This document shows, piece by piece, positions 1 to 8,492 of a stretch of 64,000 nucleotides of DNA. The stretch spans positions 186,001-250,000 of the forward strand of contig NZ_BOOU01000013.1 of NCBI RefSeq assembly GCF_016863395.1, read 5' to 3'. Both the position numbers and the translations under genes were made by a program. The stretch is from Sphaerisporangium rufum. Its GTDB lineage: Bacteria > Actinomycetota > Actinomycetes > Streptosporangiales > Streptosporangiaceae. The first letter of the stretch is position 1. Every line of letters starts with the position of its first letter. The notes under the pieces were generated by a model, which was not told the origin of the DNA, did no database searches, and was given only the letters and a program-made list of their open reading frames with translations.

Positions 1-688
1 CGATCATGTCGCGCTTCTGCTCGGGCGTGATCGTGGTGTCGTTGAAGACCGGCATCGCCTGCGGGCCGGTGGCCATCGCCTCGTAGATCTGGGTGGGGGT
101 GGCCGGGTTCAGCGGAGGCGCGTACTTGCCGTAGGTGAGGCCGCCGCCGGAGCCGACGAAGTTGTGGCACTGGATGCAGTTCGCCCGGAACAGCTCGCCG
201 CCCTTGGCCGGGTCGCCCTTGGCCGGGTCGACCGACTCCAGCGACGGCTTGGTCGGCCCGCCGCCGAGCGACTGCACGTACGCCGCGAGCTGGCGGACGG
301 TGTCGGGGTTGACCCACTCCGGCGCGCGCTTGCGGGGGGCCTGCGGACCGGGGTTGGCCAGCGGCATGCGGCCGCTGGACACCTGGAAGTCGACGGCCGC
401 GGCGCCCACGCCGATGAGACTCGGGCCCGAGGCGGTGCCCGGCTGCGAGGTGCCCTCGGCGTTGGGGCCGTGGCAGCTCGCGCAGTGCGCCGCGAACAGG
501 TCCTTGCCCGCCGCGACGTCGTCCGCCCTACCGGAGGCGATCGCCGCGTCGGCCCGGTCGCCTCCGGGCGCGAGCAGGGCGTACACCCCTCCGAGGAGGC
601 TCAGGGCCAGCAGGAGGACGGCATACCGCGCAAGTGGATGCCGCCTCCGTGCGGTGATCGAGTTCACCGATATCCTCGTTCCGATCAT
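1..688 (-). CDS. qcrC: QcrC, diheme cytochrome c subunit of the bcc complex (partial)
   Basis: Diheme cytochrome c subunit of the actinobacterial cytochrome bcc (complex III) that passes electrons to the aa3 oxidase at the outer membrane face. Reading the minus strand from 688 gives a basic N-terminus, one membrane helix (about residues 22-40), then two c-type heme sites: CASCH at 69-73 and CIQCH at 171-175. The frame is open to the window edge, so the C-terminus (normally a second membrane anchor) is missing. The ATG overlaps the ctaE stop as ATGA, showing translational coupling in the usual ctaE-qcrC-qcrA-qcrB operon. Identification is firm from the two heme motifs, the order of genes and the N-terminal layout. 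Confidence 0.95.
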   Translation of the reverse strand, partial: MIGTRISVNSITARRRHPLARYAVLLLALSLLGGVYALLAPGGDRADAAIASGRADDVAAGKDLFAAHCASCHGPNAEGTSQPGTASGPSLIGVGAAAVDFQVSSGRMPLANPGPQAPRKRAPEWVNPDTVRQLAAYVQSLGGGPTKPSLESVDPAKGDPAKGGELFRANCIQCHNFVGSGGGLTYGKYAPPLNPATPTQIYEAMATGPQAMPVFNDTTITPEQKRDMI

Positions 689-1311
689 TTGATGATGTAG
701 ATGGTCGCGAAGAGGCCGATCCAGACCACGTCGACGAAGTGCCAGTAATAGGACACGACGATCGCGCTGGTCGCCTGCTCATGGGTGAAGCGCTTCGCGG
801 CGTACGTGCGTCCCAGCATGAACAGGAACGCGATCAGGCCACCGGTCACGTGCAGGCCGTGGAAGCCCGTGGTGAGGTAGAAGACCGAGCCGTAGGCGTT
901 GGAGGACAGGGTGACGCCCTCCTCCACCAGCTTGTGGTACTCGAACAGCTGCCCGCCGACGAACCAGGCGCCCATCAGGAAGCTGACGATGTACCAGAAG
1001 CGGAGCTTCTTGACCTGGCCCTTCTCGGCGGCCCACACGCCCAGCTGGCACGTCACACTCGACAGGACCAGGACGATCGTGTTGACCAGGGCGAAGGGGA
1101 CGTCGAGCTCGACGCCCTCGGGCATCGTGGGCCAGGCCTTGCCCTGGCCGAGGCTGACCGACCGGATGGTGAAGTACATCGCGAACAGCGCCGCGAAGAA
1201 CATGAGCTCAGAGGACAGCCAGACGATCGTCCCGACGCTGACCAGGTTCGGCCGGCGGGACGAGGGGGCTGTCGTCGTCGTTATTGCGGATGCTGTCGCC
1301 ACGCCCAGCAT
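685..1311 (-). CDS. ctaE: Cytochrome c oxidase subunit III (aa3 type)
   Basis: Subunit III of the aa3 cytochrome c oxidase, an integral membrane protein of about 208 residues with five hydrophobic helices. Recognisable segments include [17 protein letters not shown] near the start and [14 protein letters not shown] near the end, both typical of COX3. The ATG at 1311 gives an N-terminus of family length. A GTG at 1302 is an equally possible start and neither has a strong ribosome site. It is the first gene of the ctaE-qcrCAB operon here and overlaps qcrC by 4 bases. The longer open frame upstream of 1311 is not conserved-looking and was not used. Confidence 0.95.
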   Translation of the reverse strand: MLGVATASAITTTTAPSSRRPNLVSVGTIVWLSSELMFFAALFAMYFTIRSVSLGQGKAWPTMPEGVELDVPFALVNTIVLVLSSVTCQLGVWAAEKGQVKKLRFWYIVSFLMGAWFVGGQLFEYHKLVEEGVTLSSNAYGSVFYLTTGFHGLHVTGGLIAFLFMLGRTYAAKRFTHEQATSAIVVSYYWHFVDVVWIGLFATIYIIK

Positions 1312-1493
1312 TATTGCGGCTCTGTGGGCCGGGTCGCCGCACGACCCCCCGTTAGCGGCCCGGCCCCCCTCGGTAAAGCCGACATAAGCCCGCAACCGCG
1401 GCAAGTGTGGCTGGTCTGGGATTCCGCCGGCGGGGACCGGTAGCATCCGTGGTGACCATACCTCGTCAATCGATAGTGAGCGCGACCGTGAGC

Positions 1494-1892
1494 ATGAGGG
1501 TTCTCGTCTACAGCGACGACGCAAGCACCCGGGAGAAGGTGCGGCTGGCGATCGGGCGGCGCCCGGCGGCCGACGTGCCCGTCGTGGAGATCGTCGAGTG
1601 CGCGACCCAGCCGGCCGCGGTCAAGTGGCTCGACTCCGGCGAGATCGACGTGGCGGTGCTCGACGGCGAGGCGGCCCCGGCCGGCGGCATGGGCATCTGC
1701 CGCCAGGCCAAGGACGAGGTCTACGACTGCCCGCCGGTCTGCCTGATCATCGGGCGGCGGGACGACCGATGGCTCGCCGAGTGGTCCCGGGCCGACGCCG
1801 TCGTCGCCCAGCCGCTGGACCCGATGGCGCTCGCCGAGGCCGTCGCCGGCCTGATGCGCCGCCGTGGGGAGACCCGGCTGACCGCCGGCTGA
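1494..1892 (+). CDS. Receiver-like (pseudo response regulator) protein
   Basis: Stand-alone 132-residue protein with a CheY-like fold pattern: first strand RVLVYSDD with the acidic pair, a central strand [10 protein letters not shown] carrying the likely phospho-acceptor Asp, and a C-terminal AQPLDP turn. In normal receivers that turn reads K-P with an invariant Lys; here it is Gln-Pro, so phosphotransfer may be lost or altered. No output domain follows. It is divergent from ctaE and upstream of trpD. The start at 1494 is the ATG just before RVLVYS; a GTG at 1488 is in frame. The function is unknown and the annotation rests on fold pattern only. Confidence 0.75.
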   Translation: MRVLVYSDDASTREKVRLAIGRRPAADVPVVEIVECATQPAAVKWLDSGEIDVAVLDGEAAPAGGMGICRQAKDEVYDCPPVCLIIGRRDDRWLAEWSRADAVVAQPLDPMALAEAVAGLMRRRGETRLTAG

Positions 1893-2044
1893 GCGGCGCC
1901 GCCCCTCTCCGCAGGGCGGTGCCCGGTGCCGGCGGGCCGTCCGTCCCGCCCGGCCTATCCGCCGGCCGGCCCGCGGCCGCGGGCCGGTCCGTTCTCGCTC
2001 CACCCGCACATCCACCGACCCCCCCTCCACCGACCGGAGTCTCC

Positions 2045-3118
2045 ATGGACGCGCGCACCACCTGGCCCGCGCTGCTCACCGCCCTGGTCAGCGGTGAGCA
2101 CCTGACCGCCGACGAGACCGGCTGGGCGATGAGCGAGATCATGTCCGGCAACGCGACGCAGGCGCAGATCGCCGCCTTCGCCATCGCGCTGAAGGCCAAG
2201 GGCGAGACCGTCGCCGAGGTTCTCGGGCTGGCGCGCACCATGCTCGATCTGGCCACCCCGCTGACCGTGGCCGGGCCGACGGTCGACATCGTGGGCACCG
2301 GCGGCGACCGCGCGCACACCGTCAACGTCTCCACCATGGCGGCGATCGTCGCGGCGGGCGCCGGGGCCCGGGTCGTCAAGCACGGAAACCGCTCGGCGTC
2401 ATCCTCGGTCGGCGCCGCCGACGTGCTGGAGCACCTCGGGGTGACCTTGAACCTGCCGCCGGAGGTCACCGCGCGGATGGCCGTCGAGGCGGGCATCGCG
2501 TTCTGCTTCGCGCCGGTCTACCACCCGGCGCTGCGCTTCGCCGGTCCGGTCCGCAAGGAGATCGGCGTCCCGACGTTCTTCAACTTCCTCGGCCCGCTGG
2601 CCAATCCGGCCCGGCCCTCCGCGCAGGCCATCGGGGTGTACGACGCGCGCATGCTGCCGGTGGTGGCCGGCGTCTTCGCCGAGCGGGGCGTGTCGGCGCT
2701 GGTGTTCCGGGGCGACGACGGGCTGGACGAGCTGTCCACGGCCACCACCTCCACCGTGTGGGTCGTCCGGGACGGCACGGCGGTCGAGACGGTCTTCGAC
2801 CCGCTGGACATCGACGTCCCGCGCTCCGACCCGGCGGCGCTGCGCGGCGGTGACGTGGAGTTCAACGCGCGCGCGGTGCGCGAGCTGGTCGAGGGCAGGA
2901 CGGGCCCGGTGCGCGACGCCGTGCTGCTGAACGCCGCCGCCGCGCTGGTCAGCCTGGAGACCCGCCCGGCCGCTCCGGACGCCGGCCCGCCCGGCGAGGC
3001 GCTGGTCGCCGCGATGCGGCGCGGCTACGCCCGGGCCGCCGAGGCGGTCGACTCCGGCCGCGCCGCCGAGACCCTGGACCGCTGGGTCGAGCTCAGCCGC
3101 GCCCACCGCCCGGCCTGA
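2045..3118 (+). CDS. trpD: Anthranilate phosphoribosyltransferase
   Basis: TrpD transfers the phosphoribosyl group of PRPP to anthranilate, the second step of tryptophan synthesis after chorismate. The 357-residue protein shows the PRPP-binding GTGGD loop, the KHGNRSASS segment that binds PRPP and anthranilate, and the metal-binding DGLDE motif. All are expected of a functional enzyme. It is a single gene here, not in a trp operon, which is common in actinobacteria. A perfect hairpin follows its stop and separates it from the convergent Lrp-like gene. The start ATG at 2045 gives the family N-terminus ([11 protein letters not shown]). Confidence 0.97.
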   Translation: MDARTTWPALLTALVSGEHLTADETGWAMSEIMSGNATQAQIAAFAIALKAKGETVAEVLGLARTMLDLATPLTVAGPTVDIVGTGGDRAHTVNVSTMAAIVAAGAGARVVKHGNRSASSSVGAADVLEHLGVTLNLPPEVTARMAVEAGIAFCFAPVYHPALRFAGPVRKEIGVPTFFNFLGPLANPARPSAQAIGVYDARMLPVVAGVFAERGVSALVFRGDDGLDELSTATTSTVWVVRDGTAVETVFDPLDIDVPRSDPAALRGGDVEFNARAVRELVEGRTGPVRDAVLLNAAAALVSLETRPAAPDAGPPGEALVAAMRRGYARAAEAVDSGRAAETLDRWVELSRAHRPA

Positions 3119-3142
3119 CCGCGCACCGCCCGGCCCGATCGA

Positions 3143-3166
3143 GGCCCCGCCCGGCCTGGCGGGGCC
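3143..3166. terminator. Bidirectional hairpin between trpD and the Lrp-like gene
   Basis: Perfect 9-bp stem (GGCCCCGCC / GGCGGGGCC) with a 6-base loop in the 66-bp space between two convergent genes. There is no T-tract, as is usual for GC-rich actinobacteria, so it is inferred to be a terminator from position and symmetry. Confidence 0.6.
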
Positions 3167-3184
3167 GTCCCGGGGCCGACCGGC

Positions 3185-3472
3185 TCAGTCGGCCTCGGCG
3201 AAGCCGATGGAGAAGGCCGCGTCCAGGTCGTGCTTGGAGTAGGTGCGGAACGCCAGGTGGGTCTCGGTGGCGATGACGCCGGCCACCTTGTTGATGCGCC
3301 CGGGGATCACCTCGGCGATCTCCTCGTACCTCGGGACCCGGACCATGGCCACCAGGTCGTGGTCACCGGTGATCGAATACACCTCGCTGACCCGGTCGAG
3401 GTCCGCGATCGTCTGCGCGACCTCGGGGATCCGGTCGACCTCGGCCTTGATGTGCACGATCGCGGTGATCAT
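3185..3472 (-). CDS. Stand-alone Lrp/AsnC ligand-binding (RAM) domain protein
   Basis: A 95-residue protein that matches only the C-terminal ligand-binding ferredoxin-like domain of Lrp/AsnC regulators, with no helix-turn-helix. Segments such as VSEVYSITGDHDLVAMVRV and the two beta-alpha-beta halves are typical. Such single-domain proteins can bind amino acids and may form mixed oligomers with full Lrp proteins. The neighbouring trpD is convergent, so no co-transcription is implied. The ATG at 3472 is preceded by a strong AAGGAGAG ribosome site. The ligand cannot be told from sequence. Confidence 0.85.
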   Translation of the reverse strand: MITAIVHIKAEVDRIPEVAQTIADLDRVSEVYSITGDHDLVAMVRVPRYEEIAEVIPGRINKVAGVIATETHLAFRTYSKHDLDAAFSIGFAEAD

Positions 3473-3618
3473 GGGCGCTCTCTCCTTCGAGTACGGCTTG
3501 GCCAGACTCTAACCCTGCCCGCCTACCCCCCACCCATCGCCTCCGATCCCCGCGAGACCCGGCACCCCGGTCGCCGGAACGATCTCCGCGGCGTCGGATC
3601 GGGCACTTTGACTTCGCG

Positions 3619-3646
3619 TTGCCGAATGAATGCGGAGCGCGATAAT
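3619..3646 (+). promoter_or_regulatory. Candidate promoter of the toxin-antitoxin pair
   Basis: TTGCCG (3619-3624), 16-base spacer, GATAAT (3641-3646). The -10 box ends 30 bases before the antitoxin ATG at 3677. It lies in an unusually AT-richer stretch. This is a sequence match only. Confidence 0.45.
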
Positions 3647-3676
3647 GATCTCCAGCGGGCCGGTAGGATGGCCGGT

Positions 3677-3964
3677 ATGATGGTGAGTATGGCCACCATG
3701 AAGATCACGGTGAGTGTCCCGGAGGAACTTGTCACCTATATCCGGGCCGAGGTGGAGGCTGGGCGCTTCGACTCGGTATCCGCATATATGACGCGTGCCG
3801 CCGAGAGGCTTCGAGACTTCGACCCGCTGGACCTGCTGATCGCCGGCATGGTCGCCGAGACCGGTGAGCCGGACGAGGAGGCCCGGGCCGCGGTCGGCGA
3901 CGCGATGGCCAGAGCGCGCGCGGCCCTCCACGCCGGCCGGACCGAGGCGAGCGACGCGGCATGA
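3677..3964 (+). CDS. Ribbon-helix-helix type antitoxin (VapB-like)
   Basis: A 95-residue protein starting with a beta strand KITVSVPEELVTYIRAEV, the usual opening of ribbon-helix-helix antitoxins (strand, then helix with SVSAYMTRAAERL). The C-terminal acidic/alanine-rich helix (DEEARAAVGDAMARARAAL) would wrap the toxin. The stop overlaps the PIN gene start as ATGA, so the two are translationally coupled. The start at 3677 is favoured by AGGA eight bases upstream; ATGs at 3680, 3689 and 3698 are also in frame. Known antitoxins of this kind bind their own promoter and neutralise the toxin; that role is inferred here from context. Confidence 0.75.
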   Translation: MMVSMATMKITVSVPEELVTYIRAEVEAGRFDSVSAYMTRAAERLRDFDPLDLLIAGMVAETGEPDEEARAAVGDAMARARAALHAGRTEASDAA

Positions 3965-4362
3965 CCGGGCGCCCGCGGTTCGTGCTGGATTCCGGTGCGT
4001 TGATCGCGCTGGAGCGAGCGGATCGGCGTATGACGGAACTACTGATCCTGGTGCGGCGGGAAGAGGCTCAGTTGATCATGCCCGACGCCGTCCTCGCCCA
4101 GGTATGGCGAGGGGGGCACGGGCGTCAGGCACGGCTGGCCGCGCTGCTGGGGCTCCGGCCGGATCAATGCGCGAAAGTCTCCCTGGACACCGAGGCGGCC
4201 AAACGGACCGGTGTCAGGATCGCCGAGACCGGTCACCACGATGTGGTGGACGTCCATGTCGCGATGCTGGCCGAGGACCGGGACGCGGTCGTGGTCACGT
4301 CGGACCCTGAGGACATCCTGCGAGTGAGTCCCGGGCTCAAGGAGCGGCTGTTCGAGCTGTAG
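3961..4362 (+). CDS. PIN-domain ribonuclease toxin (VapC-like)
   Basis: A 133-residue PIN domain. The acidic residues expected at the Mg-binding site are visible: Asp in FVLDSGALIALE near residue 10, Glu a few residues on, Asp in HDVVDVHVA near 98, and Asp in VVTSDPED near 115. The protein would cut RNA when free of the upstream antitoxin. Length and layout fit VapC-type toxins. The gene overlaps the antitoxin by 4 bases and ends in a hairpin shared with the convergent gene. The pair sits between trpD and the DnaQ/UvrC-like gene, which are near neighbours in the conserved backbone, so it is probably an insertion. Confidence 0.8.
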   Translation: MTGRPRFVLDSGALIALERADRRMTELLILVRREEAQLIMPDAVLAQVWRGGHGRQARLAALLGLRPDQCAKVSLDTEAAKRTGVRIAETGHHDVVDVHVAMLAEDRDAVVVTSDPEDILRVSPGLKERLFEL

Positions 4363-4369
4363 GGGGTAA

Positions 4370-4387
4370 CCGCCGGGCGGCCGGCGG
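4370..4387. terminator. Hairpin between PIN toxin and DnaQ/UvrC-like gene
   Basis: CCGCCGG, 4-base loop, CCGGCGG: a perfect 7-bp stem filling most of the 30-bp space between convergent genes. It is inferred to be a bidirectional terminator. Confidence 0.5.
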
Positions 4388-4392
4388 GGTCG

Positions 4393-6171
4393 TCAGCGGA
4401 GCGGGCGGCCCTCGCGGGGCGAGCGGGGACCGGGGGCGCCCAGGGCGTGCGCGCCGTCGTAGGCGCGGTCGATGCGGGCCTTGAGGCGGGCCGCGCCGCG
4501 GGCCGGCAGGCTCCACACCCCGCCCTCGACGCGGACCAGACGCACGCCGGGGGAGTCCAGCCAGCGCAGGATGCACTCGGTCTCCTCGGCGCCGGCGGCG
4601 GGCAGCGGCCCCGGGCCGGGCACCACGGTCTCGGCGGTCGCCACCAGCGCGTCGACGTAGGGCACCGGATGGGCGCCCCTGGGCATGACGCCGGCGGCGG
4701 CCAGCCGGCCGTGCCGGACCACGTGGATGTCCCACCCGCCGTCGAAGGCGGGGCTCGCCGCGACCAGTTGGGGGATCCCGGTGAGCGAGCGCAGCCGCTG
4801 CATGCGGGCCGCGGTGCGCACGTACACCGCGAGCCGGTCGCGGTCGACCGCGGCCTCCTCGTAGCGCTGCTCGGCCGCGAGCCGGGCCATCCGGGCCTCC
4901 AGCGCGGAGAACACCGGGCCCGGGTCGGCCTCCATGGCCGCGCGGGCGTCCGCGGCGTGCCGGCCGTAGGCGTCGGTGTCCTGCCGGCCCTCGCAGGGGG
5001 CCCCGCAGCGGCCCATCTCGAACAGCACGCAGGCCGGGCGGCGGGTGCGCGGGGTCAGCCGCTCGGTGCACTGGCGCAGCGGCACCGCCTCGTGCAGCGC
5101 GGCCCGGGCGTCGTCGGCCGCACGGGCGGAGGTGAACGGGCCCAGGTAGGTGGCCTGGTCGGCCTTGACCTCCCGGACGATGGACAGCCGAGGGAAGGGC
5201 TCGTCGGTGAGCTTCAGCCAGACGACCTTCTCCGGGAACCGCGACCGCCGGTTGTAGCGGGGCTTGGCCGCGCCGATCAGCCGTAACTCGCGGACCTCGG
5301 CCTCCAGCCCGGTGGCGCAGACGATCGGCCGGACCCGCTCGGCGATGCCGATCATCTCGCGGATGCGCGGCCGGGTCTCGCTCGCGGTGAAGTACGAGCG
5401 CACCCGCTGCCGCAGGTCGCCGCTCTTGCCGATGTAGAGCGCCTCGCCGCGGGCGTCCTCGAAGACGTAGACGCCGGGGGAGCTGGGCACGGCGGCCGCC
5501 AGGTGCCGCTTTCGCTTCTGCTCGGCGGTGGGGGCGCGCACGAACCCCTTGAGCTCCTCCAGGGTCGCCACCCCGTACGCGCCGACCCGCTCGATCAGCG
5601 CGTGGAGCACGTCGACGGTGGCCCGCGCGTCGGCGAGCGCCCGGTGGCACGGCTCGGTGGCGCTGCGGAAGTGGGCGGCCAGGGTGGACAGCTTGCTGTT
5701 GGGCACCTCGTCGCGGGTGAGCACCCGGCGGGCCAGGTCGACGGTGTCGACCACCGGGTTGGCCGGCGGGGGATAACCGAGGTCGGCGCAGCGGGCCTTG
5801 ATGAAGCCCAGGTCGAACGGCGCGTTGTGCGCGACCAGCGTGGCGCCGCGGGCGAACTCCAGGAAGGACGGCAGCACCTGGGCGATCGGCGGCGCGGCGG
5901 TCACCATGACGTCGGTGATGCCGGTCAGCACCGTGATGAACGGCGGGATCGGCCGGCCGGGGTCGACCAGGGTGGCGAACTCGCCGAGCACCTCGCCGCC
6001 GCGCACCTTGACCGCGCCGATCTCGGTGATGGCGTGCTCGGCCGCCGAGCCGCCCGTCGTCTCCAGGTCGAACACCACGAAGGTCACCTGGTCGAGCGGC
6101 GTGCCGAGCTCGTCGAGCGTCCCTTGAACACCGATCTCCACGACGATGACCATACGAGCGGCGACCGACAT
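4393..6171 (-). CDS. DEDDh exonuclease fused to UvrC-type GIY-YIG nuclease region
   Basis: A 592-residue fusion. Residues about 25-185 are a DnaQ-like 3'-5' exonuclease with FDLETTG (DxE), HNAPFDLGF and HRALADA (the His and last Asp of the DEDDh set). Residues about 225-305 are a GIY-YIG nuclease with GVYVF and LYIGKS. Then follow a cysteine-containing segment (CVLFEMGRCGAPC) and a UVR-like coiled region. The C-terminal UvrC endonuclease half is absent. The same architecture is known in actinobacteria (M. tuberculosis Rv2191, next to trpD there too). It probably trims or cuts damaged DNA, but its pathway is not settled. ATG 6171 is used; ATG 6153 (MVIVVE) is an alternative. Confidence 0.88.
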   Translation of the reverse strand: MSVAARMVIVVEIGVQGTLDELGTPLDQVTFVVFDLETTGGSAAEHAITEIGAVKVRGGEVLGEFATLVDPGRPIPPFITVLTGITDVMVTAAPPIAQVLPSFLEFARGATLVAHNAPFDLGFIKARCADLGYPPPANPVVDTVDLARRVLTRDEVPNSKLSTLAAHFRSATEPCHRALADARATVDVLHALIERVGAYGVATLEELKGFVRAPTAEQKRKRHLAAAVPSSPGVYVFEDARGEALYIGKSGDLRQRVRSYFTASETRPRIREMIGIAERVRPIVCATGLEAEVRELRLIGAAKPRYNRRSRFPEKVVWLKLTDEPFPRLSIVREVKADQATYLGPFTSARAADDARAALHEAVPLRQCTERLTPRTRRPACVLFEMGRCGAPCEGRQDTDAYGRHAADARAAMEADPGPVFSALEARMARLAAEQRYEEAAVDRDRLAVYVRTAARMQRLRSLTGIPQLVAASPAFDGGWDIHVVRHGRLAAAGVMPRGAHPVPYVDALVATAETVVPGPGPLPAAGAEETECILRWLDSPGVRLVRVEGGVWSLPARGAARLKARIDRAYDGAHALGAPGPRSPREGRPLR

Positions 6172-6336
6172 TCCGCCGCGCGGGCCGGGGCGCCCGGTGA
6201 AAAAGACGCGCGATGCGTCGGAACCTCCGGGCGGTCTGATCGTTATACGCCGTGTGCCGGGTGATGCCAGATATGCACGCCGGCCCGTGGACGGCGCCGC
6301 CGTCCATGTCCACCGGGGTTCTACGGGGAGATGTTC

Positions 6337-6885
6337 ATGCGCAGATTGACGACGTTCGCCACGACGGCCGCGCTGGCCGGTGGGTTACTCGCCCTGCCGG
6401 GTACCGCCTCGGCCGCGCCGGCCGCGCCGGCCGCGACCCGGGCCGTGGCGGCCCACACGGCCGAGGCGGCCCAGCGGCCCAAGGCACACGTCACGGTGAA
6501 CTACCCGCGCGCCATCCGGCGCGGCGGTTTCGCGACCTTCGGCTATCAGGTCTCCGGCCTGCGCCGCCTCCGCGGCGACCGGCTGGTGCTGGTCGCCTAC
6601 CTGCCGAAGGGGACCGCCTCCAAGATCCGCTTCATCGCCCGCCCGCCGCACTCCTCGTGCGGCGTGCGCGACGTCCGGGCCTACTGCGTGGTGCGGTTCG
6701 GCAGCGCCGACAAGGTCGCCATGCGGCTGCGGGTCTGGGTGAAGTACAAGTACGCCGGCAACTACCGGGTCGGGCATTACGCGCGGATCGTGGCCGCCGG
6801 CTCCGGCAGCGTGCGCGGCTATCTCGCCCAGGTCACCCGCGGTGACCTGATCGGCACGTCCCGGACGGTCATCTCCCGGCGCTGA
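6337..6885 (+). CDS. Small secreted protein of unknown function
   Basis: A 182-residue exported protein: basic start MRRL, hydrophobic core, then a signal-peptidase site around TASA-AP at residues 24-27. An Ala/Pro linker is followed by a beta-rich basic domain of about 130 residues with two cysteines (HSSCGVRDVRAYC) that could form a disulfide. I do not recognise a named family. The start at 6337 is preferred over 6331 because GGGGAG sits six bases before it. The gene is followed by a strong hairpin and looks monocistronic. Confidence 0.75.
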   Translation: MRRLTTFATTAALAGGLLALPGTASAAPAAPAATRAVAAHTAEAAQRPKAHVTVNYPRAIRRGGFATFGYQVSGLRRLRGDRLVLVAYLPKGTASKIRFIARPPHSSCGVRDVRAYCVVRFGSADKVAMRLRVWVKYKYAGNYRVGHYARIVAAGSGSVRGYLAQVTRGDLIGTSRTVISRR

Positions 6886-6911
6886 CGCCGGTGCGCCGGG
6901 CCCGGCTCGCA

Positions 6912-6933
6912 CCCGCGGCGTCCCCGCCGCGGG
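6912..6933 (+). terminator. Hairpin after the small secreted protein gene
   Basis: CCCGCGGCG, loop TCCC, CGCCGCGGG: a perfect 9-bp stem 26 bases after the stop. There is no T-tract. Confidence 0.5.
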
Positions 6934-7033
6934 CGCCGGTGCCGGCCCGGCGCCGCCGCGCGGAGCACGAGGCCCGCGGTCGTACCCTTGACGGAAGACA
7001 CAAGTGAACGGCCGGCCAGCTAGGGGTAGACGG

Positions 7034-8356
7034 ATGAGTTCAGCGGGAGAAGGCCTGTCGCGCCCGCTGCCCGAGCAGGTCCGTTCGCATGTCGTCGAGC
7101 TGGCGGCCCAGGTGCTCGGCGCCCTGCCGCCCGCCGCGGTGCCCGCGCCGCTGCGGGGCATCGCCAGGTTCGACCCGCGCAAGCGGGCCCGGCTGGGCAG
7201 CGCGCCGATCGCGGCGCAGCTGGAGTCGGACAAGGAGTTCCGCGAGACCGTCGCCGAATCGCTGCGCGAGGCCTGGCCCGAGCTGGTGGCCGGCCTGCAG
7301 GAGGGCAACGTCCCGCCGGCCGCCGAGCCGGTGCTGGTGGCCGCGGCCGCCTACCTCACCCGCCCGCCGGGCTGGCCGGAGCTGGTGGAGATCGCCCGCA
7401 CGGACCTGGAGCAGATCGCGGCGGCGGCCGAGGGCAGCGCGCAGGAGCAGGCCGTCACCCGGCTGCGCGAGCAGCTGGCCGCGCAGAAGGCCGCGGCCAA
7501 GGAGGAGGGCGACCGGCTGCGCGAGCAGCTCAAGGCGTCCCGCGCCGAGGTCGCCGACCTGCGGCGCCGGCTGCACGACGCCCGCGAGCGCGGCCGGGCC
7601 GCCGAGGAGCGCGCCGCCGAGCTGGCGACCCTGGAGCAGGAGGCGCGGGCCGCGGTGAGCACGGCCGCCGGCGCGGCCGAGACCGAGTTGCGCAAGCTCC
7701 GCGAGCGCCTGACGGAGGCCGAACGCCTGCTGGAGGCGGGCCGCCGCGCGGCGCGTGCCGGGCGCAGCATGGAGGACGCCCGCATCCGCGTGCTGCTGGA
7801 CACCCTGCAGGACGCCGCGGCGGGGCTGCGCGGCGAGCTCGGCCTGCCGGTGGCGATCAGCCGCCCGGCCGACTCGGTGCACGCCGTCACCCCCGGCGGG
7901 CCGTCGGTGCGCGCGGTGCCGGCCCGGGCGCTGGCCGACGACGACCCGGCCCTGCTGGACCAGCTGCTGGCCGTCCCGCAGCTGCATTTGATCGTGGACG
8001 GCTACAACGTCACCAAGACCGGTTATCCCTCCCTCACCCTGCTCGACCAGCGCTCGCGGCTGCTCACCGGCCTCGGCGGGCTGGCGGTGCAGACCAGGGT
8101 CGAGGTGACCTGCGCCTTCGACGGCGCCGAGCTCAACGGCCCGGTGCAGGTGTCCGCGCCGCGCGGGGTGCGGGTGCTCTTCAGCGAGCCGGGCGAGATC
8201 GCCGACGACCTGATCCGCAGGCTGGTGCGCGCCGAGCCGCCGGGCCGCGCGGTCGCGGTGGTGTCGTCCGACCGGGAGGTGGCCGATTCGGTGCGCCGGA
8301 TGGGCGCGCGGCCGGTGCCGGCGACCCTGTTGCTCCGCCGGCTTGGGCGGGGTTAG
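7034..8356 (+). CDS. NYN-domain (PIN-like) RNA-binding/nuclease protein with long coiled coil
   Basis: A 440-residue protein. The N-terminal about 130 residues form an Ala/Leu-rich helical domain, residues about 145-255 are a coiled coil (repeated LREQL, RRRLHDARERGRAAEERAAEL), and the C-terminal about 120 residues are a NYN/YacP-type nuclease fold with LIVDGYNVTKTG and VAVVSSDREVADSVRRMGA. NYN proteins are predicted PIN-like ribonucleases or RNA-processing factors. An AGGGG ribosome site lies seven bases before the ATG. This architecture is widespread in actinobacteria; the substrate is unknown. Confidence 0.85.
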   Translation: MSSAGEGLSRPLPEQVRSHVVELAAQVLGALPPAAVPAPLRGIARFDPRKRARLGSAPIAAQLESDKEFRETVAESLREAWPELVAGLQEGNVPPAAEPVLVAAAAYLTRPPGWPELVEIARTDLEQIAAAAEGSAQEQAVTRLREQLAAQKAAAKEEGDRLREQLKASRAEVADLRRRLHDARERGRAAEERAAELATLEQEARAAVSTAAGAAETELRKLRERLTEAERLLEAGRRAARAGRSMEDARIRVLLDTLQDAAAGLRGELGLPVAISRPADSVHAVTPGGPSVRAVPARALADDDPALLDQLLAVPQLHLIVDGYNVTKTGYPSLTLLDQRSRLLTGLGGLAVQTRVEVTCAFDGAELNGPVQVSAPRGVRVLFSEPGEIADDLIRRLVRAEPPGRAVAVVSSDREVADSVRRMGARPVPATLLLRRLGRG

Positions 8357-8492
8357 TCGCTGTATGCCCTGGTAGAAATTGGGTTGCTACCTCATATCCG
8401 TTTCGTGGGGAAAGGTGCAGGCGGCTTGACCCTTCTGTAGGATCACGCCCCAGGTTGTCGCACTTCCCGCACTCGAAGGAGCTGGCGTCCCA

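Noticed and set aside
4393-6171. Annotation as UvrC
   Set aside because: The C-terminal RNase H-like endonuclease and HhH regions of UvrC are missing and a DnaQ domain is fused in front.
8426-8443. TTGACC and TAGGAT upstream of the NlpC/P60 gene as a promoter
   Set aside because: The two boxes are only six bases apart, impossible for a normal -35/-10 pair.
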